Both the position numbers and the translations under genes were made by a program. This document shows, piece after piece, positions 12,939 to 24,900 of a DNA stretch of 64,000 nucleotides (position 1 is the first letter of the stretch; each line of letters opens with the position of its first letter). Origin of the DNA: Meandrina meandrites (taxonomy: Eukaryota > Cnidaria > Anthozoa > Scleractinia > Meandrinidae); NCBI GenBank assembly GCA_963693305.1, contig OY855911.1, forward strand, positions 28,599,439 to 28,663,438. The letters run 5' to 3'. The notes beneath the pieces are model-generated. The model was not told the origin of the DNA, made no database searches, and saw only the letters and a list, made by a program, of their open reading frames with translations.

Positions 12939-13815
12939 CGAATCAGACGTACCATGCGTGGCTATTGATTGGACCACAAAGACTGCGGAAGGATTGAGCA
13001 CGTCTAACACAACATTCAAAGTAAACTGCTGACGAGGCTACTAATTTGGGGGAGAGATACTTTGTAGTGCCCACAGATTATAACACTATATCCGTCGAAT
13101 AAATCGCTATGCAGTGGACAGCGTACTTAATACGTTTCTTAACACTTTGTCCCGATTTTTCAAAGTTTGGGTAACGCTATCCACTGGATAAATCACTATC
13201 CAGTGGATAGCGTAGTTAGTTTTGTTTTCAACTTGTAAGCTATTTGCCCGGTGGATAGCGTTATACACGCGTTGAAAACTGTGTCCTGAAAAATAGCTTT
13301 ATCCACTATGAAACCAGCTGTACTGTTGGGCGTTGCAGTTGTGCAGCAGTAGAGACAAGGAGGAAGATTCGGAAACTGCATGCGAGTGATTTTTTCCTAC
13401 ATTTATTGGACTCAGTGATTAGTGTAAAAATATTATTGCGATTGATATGGTCTAACACTGGTAACATATGTTTTGCTCGGAGTTGCGATTAATTGGTTGA
13501 TTCATCAATAACATTTTTCCGCTGTATAGTGATGTAGCCATTGGGCCATTGGACAATAGCATATGAAAACATTGTTTTGCTGCCTAGTACTTTAAGACGT
13601 TCTAGAAAACATTATGTGTACGTTAACACAAAAGGAAAAGCCGAGTAATACAAGCTTTTCTCATGCAAGGCACAAGTTGAAGTGGGTGAAGACGCGTGTA
13701 TGAGTAATTTTTCCAAGATTATGTTTATAATACGGGATTTTTTTGTATTTGTATCTTATCTTACCTTTATTAATCTTTGTTCACATGATAAGGATACGTT
13801 TTCGTTTTCATTTAT
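12939..13815. other. 3' flank of the coiled-coil gene with a palindromic MITE-like stretch
   Basis: Between about 13064 and 13312 the motif GTGGATAGCG and its complement recur. A near-perfect palindrome centred on taaatcactatccagtgga lies at about 13172-13211. This looks like a small inverted-repeat element in or just after the 3' untranslated region. Nothing else was recognised up to 13815. Confidence 0.45.
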
Positions 13816-14151
13816 AGTACAATTCCGATTTCTCGGACCCTCGGTTTCTCGAAACACCCAATTTCTCGAAGCAATTTTCGTTTCCCTTGGATAGTACTTC
13901 TCTGTAATTTTACGCCCGATTTCTCGAAGCAATTTTCGTTTCCCTTGGATAGTACTTCTCTGTAATTTTACGCCCGATTTCTCGAAGCAATTTTCGTTTC
14001 CCTTGGATAGTACTTCTCTGTAATTTTACGCCCGATTTCTTGAAGCAATTTTCGTTTCCCTTGGATAGTACTTCTCTGTAATTTTACTCCCGATTTCTCG
14101 AAGTAATTTTCGTTTCTCCATAGAAGTTCGAGAAATCGGGATTCGTCTGTA
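13816..14151. mobile_element. Non-autonomous pogo/Tigger-like element with internal 58-bp tandem repeats
   Basis: The ends form an imperfect terminal inverted repeat: the right end read inward is CAGACGAATCCCGATTTCTC, the left end has ATTCCGATTTCTCGG, and both abut TA. TA target sites and CGATTT-type termini are typical of the Tc1/mariner-pogo group. The interior holds four complete 58-bp direct repeats starting at 13861, 13919, 13977 and 14035 and a partial fifth from 14093. No transposase is present. Confidence 0.55.
13861..14130. repeat. 58-bp tandem repeat, about 4.6 copies
   Basis: Units start at 13861, 13919, 13977, 14035 and 14093 and share ATTTCTCGAAG then a TTCCCTTGGATAG core. They are nearly identical; the fourth has TTGAAG for TCGAAG. 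Each unit starts with the sequence of the element's terminal repeat, suggesting expansion from the terminus. Confidence 0.9.
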
Positions 14152-15201
14152 TTTGTATTTTGTATGACGCCTTTTTACATGTACTTGCTTTTGCAGTTTA
14201 CGCTTCCTTTACGCTTGCTTTTAAGTGTGAACGATTCTTAACTTAGTTTTGATAAAGAATGTACAAACGTTTACATCTAGACAGCTTTTTTTCGTAACAG
14301 TTTCGAGTGTTTTCGTAAACTTTACACACGTAACACAGTGTAAAGCTATTTCTTAGCGTTTTAATTCGGCAAGAACTGATTTCATGGAAACCTAAAGCTT
14401 GTGAAAAGACAGTTGTATGTACATAATAATTTTACACATCTTTTTAAAGACTTTTAAAAAAGTGAGCAACGTAAAACATTGCATTAAATGTCATTTGTTC
14501 CTTGGTAATAAAGACACCTTCGCTATTCTTACATAAAGTCTCAACAAAATTGTGTTTAACAGGGAGGAAAGCTTTTCAAGTTTCCTTCACAGCTGTTATG
14601 TCGGATGCCTTTCACAGCGGTTAAACGCAAAAATGCAACGCCACTTCCGGGTGTTGTTGACTTAAAGTTTGTATCAGCAAAAATGAAAGAGCAGTGCCAA
14701 ATAATATCATGAGCTGATGAACTACATGGATAGCAATTATTAAATTCTCGATGAAAATGTACCTTTTCCGTAAATGTCTACCTTTTTGGCTTGTGGAGTG
14801 CGTTTGACCGATGTGTGGGCATGACCAGCAAAACAGAGACCGAAAGAAAATAGGGAGTTTACGCAAACCACAACGGCATCGGCAACTGGACCGTCGCTAA
14901 ACAAAAGATTTATGGAGGAGTACATCGGCTCTACACGTGAGTTATAAATCTTTGTGCATTTCTTGCCGTTCTCTGCAAAACAGCAACGTGAAATGGCCAA
15001 ATTCTACGTTATGGCAAGAACGCAACGACGAAGGTGAAATTTTCTGAGTTGATCGCGAGATTTAAAGTAAAATATAATATAATATATTAATCGACGTTTT
15101 TCTGGTTGCTTAAACTCCCTAATAACAGTTATGAATGAAGAATATTATGGCACTTTACTAATGGAGGAAGGAAAAAGTTTAAAAACACTAACTACATTCT
15201 T
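14152..15201. other. Intergenic region between convergent genes
   Basis: Separates the 3' ends of the coiled-coil gene (+) and the protease gene (-). A possible AATAAA for the plus-strand gene is at 14507. A minus-strand open frame at 14740-15000 has an acceptor-like TTGCTGTTTTGCAG at its start and a GTAGAC donor-like site, but its protein is not recognisable. No repeat was identified. Confidence 0.35.
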
Positions 15202-15932
15202 TCACGCTGCAATGGTGCTTTCAATAAACGACAGCATCATTTTAACATCGACAAAGACGCCATATTTTCCCGGATTTGAGCACCAGTCTTCGGAAGATGC
15301 TATGCCTGCCAGCACAAATCTTCCATCACCCCCCGAACAAACCAGTGGTGAACCACTCTCGACGTTACAAACTTCGTCCTTATCCCGGGGGGTGCTAGCA
15401 CAGCGTTCATACTCTGTCAGCATTCCACCATACGATGTATTACACTGCTCTGAGGAGGCCAGTTCAACTTGGGCCTCGTTCAGCACATCCGTGAGATTTC
15501 CGTCCTTTTCCGTAGATCTCCAACCGCTCACATAACACCGCGTTCCAACGGCAAACGTTGTATTTTCATGCGGAAGACAGGCTGGAGTAACCCGCTGGTG
15601 AAGTACTGCAACTCGTTCCATCTTCATCAGTGTCATGTGGTGTTGCGGACTAGTAAAGATGCTTTCAATCTTGATGGTTTCTTCGTATCCCTCCAACACT
15701 GTTCTGTCGTGCTCACCGAGTCGAGCGGTCCAGTTTTCAGGTCTGTGGGTTGAGTTCGCACAAGCTGCTGACGTCACGACCCAACGCTCGTCGATCAAAG
15801 AACCGCCACATGCATGCGTGTTATTGAAAAGTAATTCAACTTGCCACGGCCAGGAATTGGGACGAGCCTCGCTCCCGCTGACCACGTGCGAGCTTTGCGC
15901 GGGGAGAAAGCGGGTGCCACATTTTGGATAGC
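15202..15932 (-). CDS. Exon 8: protease domain 4, catalytically dead
   Basis: The fold is recognisable (SWPWQVELL, CGGSLI, CYVSGW, KYGVFVDV), but the triad is broken. The usual AAHC reads SAAC, so the catalytic His is Ala; DIALIKL reads HMTLMKM, so the Asp is His; GDSGGP reads VESGSP, keeping Ser but losing GD and one Gly. The activation site RIVGG reads HVVSG, removing the basic P1 and the standard Ile N-terminus. It is a serine protease homologue. The reading frame is intact and the last exon ends in TGA, so it is a maintained domain and not an obvious pseudogene. Confidence 0.9.
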
Positions 15933-18900
15933 CTAAACGGGATTATGAAAGGAAAGATTGCTATCGTGAATCACAACTAACAATGATTCAGCACAACGTC
16001 AACGAAAGTGAAGCCTCATTAAAAGTACTGAGTCTACCCCACACCACACGCGGCAATCGTGTAGTAAAAAAACTCGAATTCAATTCCGGTTGTCACCGTT
16101 AGAACGCGGGCCACAAAGCGACCAGAAATCCACCGTAGGGAATTTGCAAATGACTGAAAACTCTTAGTTACAAACTAAACAAAAACTATGCAAGAATTCC
16201 ATCAGCTGGGCAGTCTGGGTGGATAACAATTCGGTTTCCCAAGCGCTATATGAAATTCAATCTTACAGCATTAACAGCCGAACAATCCTAAGAATTAACG
16301 CTAAGCTTACCGTAGAGAGTGTTTTCTATGAATGAATTTACAAGAATTTACAGAACACATTCAAAACAGAACCACCCCAATATCGCTCACGCTATTTCTT
16401 AAAAAAACTAGAACATAGATCCGGATTTTTTTCCATTAAAACCCTATTAGCTAACTTACCGTAGAGAGTGCTCTCGATAAATGGCAACATGTAACGTACG
16501 TCTAAATATACGCCATATTTATTGGCTCGAGCGCATCCTTCTCCCCAGCTAACCACACCAGTCAAAACAAAACTTCCATTTTCCATCTGACAAGCAAGCG
16601 GTCCTCCGCTATCACCGCTACACGAGTCTTTACCACCAGCTTGAAAACCAGCGCACAAATAACGCTCATTTATCATGCCATCGTAGGAAATATTGCTGTT
16701 ACAGACTTCTTTCGATACCAGGTTAACCTCGACCTCTCGAAGAACGTCAGAGTAGGCAACGGCATCAAAATCTTGCTTTCCCCATCCGGTGGCATAACAG
16801 GTTTTACCAGTTGAAAAACGGGTTTCCATTTCAGGCAGACAAATGGAGTGTACTAGTTTGTGGAACACCGCTGGTCGCTTGAGTTTGATGATGGCAATGT
16901 CGTAATCACCAGTCCATTCTGCGCTGCCCAGTATAAATCCCGGATGAGTTGTTATCTTCTCAATGTTGATCATCTCTTCGTATCCCTCGAATTTTGTCTC
17001 GTTGTGTTCTCCAACCCTGACTTGCCATTGTTCTGGCTTGGTATATAAATAGAAACAATGAGCTGACGTCACAACCCATGATGGACCAATCAGAGAGCCT
17101 CCACAGTAGTGAGCAGTACCGTTAACCAAAAGATCAACTTGCCATGGCCAGGAGTTGGGACGAGCCTCGCGTCCACCGACAATGAATGAGGAATGGGAAG
17201 GAACTGGGCGGACACCACAAGATGGATAACCTAGATATTGATTATTTCAAAAAAACTGGATTAGAAGGTCTTAGAACGACAAGAAATTTTTTTCTTTTTT
17301 CGAGTCAATTTGCTATCTTTTCTTAAGTGTGTCCACACAAGGTTAGACTTCCATTTTGATATTTGCCAATGATACCTCATAAACATGATCTAGCAAACAC
17401 ATAAATAGTTTGGTAGAAGTTTTGGCCTGGTTTTATTTTTCCGAGCTGAAAATTATAAATATTGAAAACAGGATGGTCGGGGCTTGAAAAGAGTGAGTTG
17501 CCATGGTAACAACAGTTTTTATGTGGACTTTCACACGAAGTGTGAAAATCCACATATTGTGATCGTGCAGTTTTCCCGATTGGGACGGCACTTTCCGTGA
17601 TAACTCGTCTCAGCCCTTTCGGAAGCTTTCGAGGGTGTTCGGAGAATCCGAAGTTTTGGAGCCAAGAGTCAATGTAAAATTGGCGAGACGTCACAAAGAA
17701 AGCATCACACGAGCTAAATACTTGAATTTCATTAATCGAAATCTAAAATTTGTCAAGTGCAGTACATCAACGAGCAGCGTCAAAGATGCCAGTGGTATAC
17801 GTGCACATCAAAAGAAAAAAAGTGGTGGCGGCTTTCATATTTGCACGGCGTTCAACTGAACTGCGGGCAAAGGTCACGCTATTTTTCACACTTCACGCTG
17901 TCTGTTGTGTTCGACTGGACGTCACTTGCTGTGTTCGCTTGATTCGCATATAATTGAAAATCGTTGAAAAGCATTAATTAGCAGATATCTAGATATTTGT
18001 TGTTTTGTTTCAGCTTTGCCACACAGAATCTTTAGAATGGAAGAATGGATACACAACGAGTCAAAACAAAACCAGTTCACTAATCAAGTTGTTTTCCCCG
18101 GGCTTTCCCGCAATTATTATTTTCTTGGATTTCTCGCAAGTTAAATTTGAATAACGCAATCTGACTGATGTCGAATTCAAAACTGTTGGTAAAAAGTTAG
18201 TGTGAATAGTGTGAACCGAAAAATGTATGTATTGAAACCGTGCGAAAACTAAATTACTGATTGAAAATGTATCGCTCGCAAATCGCCGACTCCACTCGAA
18301 AATTAATTCAAGTGACGATGATAATTTTAGGTTGAAAAAAGTATTCATCTGCCTTCTTGTATCAAGAGATTATTAGTGAAATCTTGCTGAAAGGCGATAA
18401 AAGCCATTCCGGAAAAGTTGTATATGAAAACAATGCAATGAAAGAAAATGAGTTAATTGATGAGTTTAGCTGTTGTTTACACAAGCGTTCAGATGAAATG
18501 TCAGGCAAACGAAGACAATCTACATACTTCGCAAAATATTTCTTTATGAATGGACTGAAATCAGTATCCCCGATTTCTAGTGGTAAGATTTTGTTTTTGT
18601 TCTTAATAAATAATTTTCTTGTCCTTATTTCCATTTAAAGACCTAATTTGTCCATTTCAAACCTTATGATTATAGAGCTGTTTAATTCCGTGATATATTT
18701 TTAATGTGAAAAGACGTTCTCTTCAAACAAAGTTTCAGGCCTAACACTTCTCTGTTTTTAAGACACAGATAACTAAAAATGACTTTGTGGTCCCGAAAAG
18801 TTTCTACTTTTCACCTAGTATCAACCTTGCTGTATTGTGTGAAATGTTATCCTTCACGAGAGTAGAATAGTAGATCAAATTTTCGGCATATACTTCATGG

Positions 18901-21900
18901 TAACACAAAATGAATGCTAACCGCAAGCAAATTGCAGTAAATAAATGTTAACTGCAAGCAAACTACAGCAACTGCAATTTGCTTGCGGTTAGCATTCATT
19001 TTGTGGTTGGGTGACTATATGTTTTCATTGTTGGCGGCCATGTTGTGTTACCATGAAGTATATGCCAAATTTTCCGACGAACATCCCCGTCCTTTTCATG
19101 TAACCATATAGAGATACTGTCGGGTCTTGTCCCAGGTTTTCCGCTTCTCTGACACAGTTTAAATAAATTGGACTGCATTTCAATGTTTAAGGCGATCTTC
19201 AGGGTAAATTGCAAGGTGTGTTCCTCAAAACGAAAAGGAAGTTTTTCTTTCACGATCATAAGAAAACTTGATTGATAAGTTTTTTTTATTATCTTTAGTT
19301 TCAAGTGACTGCCAGCTCATAATTGACTGATACTTAGTCTTGCCTACAATCCAGCTCACAGAGCGCGAGAGCGCCGGGGACTCCTGCCAAACTGGAAACG
19401 AGAAGCAAACGACTTTGAAAAGGTCTAACCGATACTGTACATTGGCTCATTCAATCATTCATTATCAAAAACAAATGAAAGTCCACATATGTACGCATTG
19501 CGGACCCACTTTTATTGTAATTGTATGTGTGCTACATGTAGAACTGTTAGTCTGCCAAGTTTCATTGGTCTCTGCAGCAAATTTCCCAAGATAACTCTAT
19601 TTTTACACATGACTTAGAATTGACTGGAGTAAGTGACATCATCAGTCCCCTATATTCCACTGATATTTTACACATTTTAAAGCTTAGATATCTCTGGAAC
19701 TAATACAGATATTTGAAAACGGAAAAAGGCATTTTAAATCTTTGGTCGAAGTCTTTATGATACGTCTAAAATTGCAAGGGGTGAAAATTTGATCATAGTA
19801 GCACTTTAACTAAAGTTCAAGATCATAAATGCAAGTCCCCTTCTATGAATCACGCCTGCAAAGAATCATGGTAGTTGAAATTCAACGTTGCTATGCCTCA
19901 GACTCGTTTTCTTAAATAAAAATATTAATAATCACTACAAGCACGTCCCATGGAGGGCTGGACCTGACCATTTAATACGATCCAAAAGAAGCTTGTTAGA
20001 AGACTTACCGTATAAAGTGCTCTCGATGAATGGCAACATGTAACGTACGTCTAAATATACGCCATATTTATTCGCTCGAGCGCATCCTTCTCCCCAGCTA
20101 ACCACACCAGTCAAAACAAAACTTCCATTTTCCATCTGACAAGCCAGTGGTCCTCCGCTATCACCGCTACACGAGTCTTTACCACCAGCTTGAAAACCAG
20201 CGCACAAATAACGCTCATTTAGCATGCCATCGTAGGAAATATTGCTGTTACAGACTTCTTTCGATACCAGGTTCACCTCGACCTCTCGAAGAACGTCAGA
20301 GTAGGCAACGGCATTTTCGTCTTGCAGTCCCCATCCGGTGGCATAACAGGTTTTACCAGTTGGAAAACGAGTTTCCATTTCAGGCAGACAAATGGAGTGT
20401 ACTAGTTTGTGGAACACCGCTGGTCGCTTGAGTTTGATGATGGCAATGTCGTAATCACCAGTCCATTCTGCGCTGCCCAGTATAAATCCCGGATGAGTTG
20501 TTATCTTCTCAATGTTAATCATTTCTTCGTGTCCCTCGAATTTTGTCTCGTTGTGTTCTCCAACCCTGACTTGCCATTGTTCTGGCTTGGTATATAAATA
20601 GAAACAATGAGCTGACGTCACAACCCATGACGGACCAATCAGAGAGCCTCCACAGTAGTGAGCAGTACCGTTAACCAAAAGATCAACTTGCCATGGCCAG
20701 GAGTTGGGACGAGCCTCGCGTCCACCGACAATGAATGAGGAATGGGAAGGAACTGGGCGGATACCACACTCTGGGTAACCTGTTACGAGTTATACAAATG
20801 CAAGGCACAGTGACTTTTGATTTTGCCTTCCTTAAATAAAAACCTTAAACTTTAACTCTTTAAACTTGCGATCTTAAAAGATAACAACCTAAAAAACATG
20901 AGTTTACAACGTACGAAATTGCCTACGGTTTGTTACAATATTTATGAAACTGGATAAAATTTATTTTCTTAGGGCAAATTTTCAGCCCGAATTTGAAACA
21001 GAAAGTTATGCAATAACAACAACATGCAACAAGAACAACCACAAGTCTGAGGGTTTTATATTACTGAGATATTAATTTTATGTTTTCGTCAACCACATAC
21101 CGTATATGGTGCTGTCAATGAAGGGGAGAAATCTACGTACATCACTGTACACACCAAACTTGAGCGGTCTCGCACATCCATGACCCCACGTCACCACACC
21201 AGCGAGTACCCATTTTCCCGCGTCATCTTGGCACACTAAGGGCCCTCCACTGTCTCCTTGGCAGGCGTCCTTTCCACCTTGCTCGTATCCTGCGCACATG
21301 AAACGTTCCTTAATGTATCCGTCGTACGATTCTTCCTTGTTGCACTGCTCCCAAGAAACTATCGGCACTTCGTTTTCCTGCAGGACATCGGAGAAGTTCC
21401 CACTTTCATTGGTGTGACCCCACCCGGTTATGAAACACACCCGACCGACATCGTCCGCGATAGTCGAGTCTTCGTCGGGCAGGCACACCGGGCTGACACG
21501 GCTGTAAAACGTGATCGGTCTTATGAGCTTAACAAGTGCAAAGTCATAATCCCCCGCACTGACAAATGAAGGGCGGTCATGCACAAACCCCGGGTGCATA
21601 TAAAACCCGTCGGCTTTCATAATCTCCTCGTAACCTTCAAGTGTTCTACTGTGGTGTTCCCCTAGTCGTATTTCTCTGGTCCCGGATCCGTAGAAGTTAT
21701 CCACGCAGTGGGCGGCAGTTATAATCCACTGCGGATGAATGATCGCCCCTCCACACCAGTGATTAGTTTCATTTATCATCATTTCTACTTGCCATGGCCA
21801 GGAGTTTGGTTGGGCGTCGCTGCCGCCAACAATTCGTTTTTGGCGGGAATGGCGATTCTCTCCGTGGCGGCGAGTTCCACATTTTGGGAAATCTGAAAAA

Positions 21901-24900
21901 AAAAAATAAGGCAGAGCTAGTATTTTTTGCAAGGATACTTTCTTGCGTTACATAAGATCGAATTAATCAAAGGCAAGAAAATAATTCTCACTTGCCAAAT
22001 ACTGGATATATTCTTTTAGCAGTCTCTTATTAACCATCAAATTTTATCCAATTCTCTATTTTCCAATTACCCATAATACACTTTGTTTGCCCCCCAAGTT
22101 TGGCATAAAATATTGTTTTGGAAATATGCAGTCATCCCAAGAGAATTTGAAAACAATAGTTTATGCAAAATTTGGGGGCAAACAAAGTGTATTATGGGCA
22201 ATTGGAAAATAGAGAATAGGGCATTTCCGTGATGCCCTTTGTCTCATTTTCAAAACGAGTCCTCGTGCAAAACTATTCAAATGAAAAAGAGTTTGATCTG
22301 CATGAAAATGGACGCGCAGGTGAAACTCAATCACGAAGACTCGTTTTGACACAGAGGCAAAAGGTAACTCGGAAATGGCCTGTCCACTAAGCCTAGGATG
22401 ATATGTACTAGATGAACTAATGTTTTTGACCGGCTTTGTATATGTTTCGAGTTCGGCTGAAGTACCCTTTAGGGAGAACATACCCTAGACGAGAAGAATT
22501 CTCGGAGTCGAATTCGAATTATTATCCGCAAATGACAAGATTAAAATAAGCTTACCTCGCATGCAGCCAAAAACCTCCATTCTTAGAGCAATATCATCAT
22601 ACCATTCCTTCGGCTTGATTCGCAGAAACTTCGCCATTTTTGGCCCTTCCAATTTAATAGTAATAACCTCGTGCTTGTTTTTGCTACCATCAAAAACCTA
22701 GATAAGAAATTCGTCCCTTCTTGAACACTTTTACAAAATTAATAAATATATGATATAACATAGGGCTCTGAATCTCAAAGGATATCCTATCTCAAAAATA
22801 AAATTTAAGTTTTCTTAACCAGCAAGTAGGCTCTCTAGTTTGAATTCACGAGCATTTCTGTGAACATCACGTGCAAAGTTTTCCATACATGTATTTGCTA
22901 AACTGTCAAAGTGCTCACGTGTTAATTTTATAGTTAAGCTTTTGGTTAGCTCTATAGGTATTGCGTAAAAATTTCACCATTTCAGATGCAAAGATGTACA
23001 CTGGAGTTAATATCCTATTCTTTTCAGCTAATAAGCAGCAAGCCAAAACCAATCATTTTCCCGCGCTTGACGGCGCCGGTTGCACGTGTTTGCATCGTGT
23101 TCTGATTGGCTTAAAACTTTTACTGAGACTTGTTGCAATTCCTGAGTTTTGATTGGTTAACAGGCAATGGTATATGAGCTCATATACCATTGACCACAAA
23201 TATTGTAGCCGATACGCGTCAACGAAAACAGCTGGGACTCAAATATTGCAATTCTTTTGGACGTTTCACTTTAATAAAAAGAAGTATTCCACTCGCCCTT
23301 GTTGGATATGAGATCGTTATAGTCAACTCGGCGCTACGCGAGTCGTTGGCTAACTACCATCTCATATCCAACGCGCGCATCAGATACTATATGTACCTCG
23401 GGCAGTTCATTCCACTGCTGAGCGTCCATGCTAAATGAGAGCGAAAACTTTGACACCCAATAATTGTTTTTAGGATGTCCCTGGATGGCGATCGCTGACA
23501 CGTTAGTTTCGTCTTGGAAATGAATCTGCAAAAATGGATTGGTGTCTTGAATCAGCGGCATCCACGCTCCGTTGCCATGGAGACGTGCCCGTGCAGGGTC
23601 GTGGGCAATGTCGCGAATCGATGAGGCGGTTATAGCAGCGTCTTGGATCCAGTTAGTTTGCATACCAAGTTCACTGTTGCACGGAGACTCTGCAAGAAAG
23701 AAGCGATTATCAACGAGATTATTTACGAAACTTGATTTTAAACAACTTGTTTGCAAGAACACTAGAAACGTCTAACAAAATTCTTGTCAGCAAAAACTCT
23801 AAGAATCTAGAGAATGTTAGACAATATGCAACGAATTATGCATTGAATTTGAGCGACGACGTACAAAGCGAAGCCGCGGGTTAAGAGCCTTACTAACACA
23901 CATATCAGAGGGCGAGCAAGTTCTCTTAATAAGTGGTTTCCTTTCATCTTTCCTTCTTTTCTTCCCCGCTTCACTTTTAACAATTTTCGCTTCACACAAT
24001 TGAGTCGGCAGCAAAGCGCAAACTGATTTTTTTTAAATGACTACAGTATTCAGTAGTGATATTCTTTACGGATTACACACATACATTCGCATTTTCTATC
24101 CATGTTTTCGGGGTCTATCATTTATTTTAAACTTTTTGTAACAAGTATTCGTTATCAAATTGAAATATTCGACGATTTAGGCCAGAAATAACTATTCAAT
24201 TCTGCCTCGGAAACCCCGATGCCACAGCAGGTCTTGAAAATCCGATAAACAACGCTTTTACAGTGATTTCTTTAAATTGGCTTTTAAAGATAATGCAAAG
24301 CAAAGAACCCAATAAAAAAAAATTGGGAGAAAATGGGTTCCACCAGAAGTCCATAACTAGAAGTCTACATCTGGTATTGGGGCGCGTGCTATGTCTTTCG
24401 CGTGTAGGCTATTTTTAGAAACTGATGTCTCGCGAGAAAATGACGTAACCCACTATTTCGACACGATTGGAGTTCTAAGTTGCGGCCGAATATTTTGGAA
24501 AGTGGCAGGTGAAATAAATCAAATCACATCAAAACACTTGACAGGCCATTAATTCTCACATTTCGACAGAAGTAGTATCGTAGATAGTGATTTCAAACGT
24601 CTGTTCAGTGGCATTTGAAGGCGAGTGAAAAAGCAACCCGTCGCCGGGTTTCCGTAGACAAACTCACAAAACAAACAGGTCGACTTTTTATAATTTACGA
24701 GAGAATTTATGAACAGAAGTTCCCCAAACTTTTAGTAGTTAAGTGTGTCTTTATTTTGTACAGCATATCCTCGTGTTAAAATACTGAACAACATACACAA
24801 CACAATAGCTGCACACTGCGAAGTGCCCGAGAAGCACAACTTGAATTAAACTTTTGACGGATGTGAATGAAATCATCATTGTTCGATGAATTAAACTCGT

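Noticed and set aside
13861..14130. 58-bp regular repeats as a CRISPR-like array
   Set aside because: The units are contiguous, without unique spacers, inside a eukaryotic DNA transposon.
15131..17048. Plus-strand frames opposite the protease exons, such as 15131-15535 and 16860-17048
   Set aside because: Complement of conserved protease exons; no independent features.
16392..20678. Four separate secreted protease genes
   Set aside because: Only the first exon has a signal peptide, each upstream protease exon ends in a donor in the phase of the next, and only the last has a stop.
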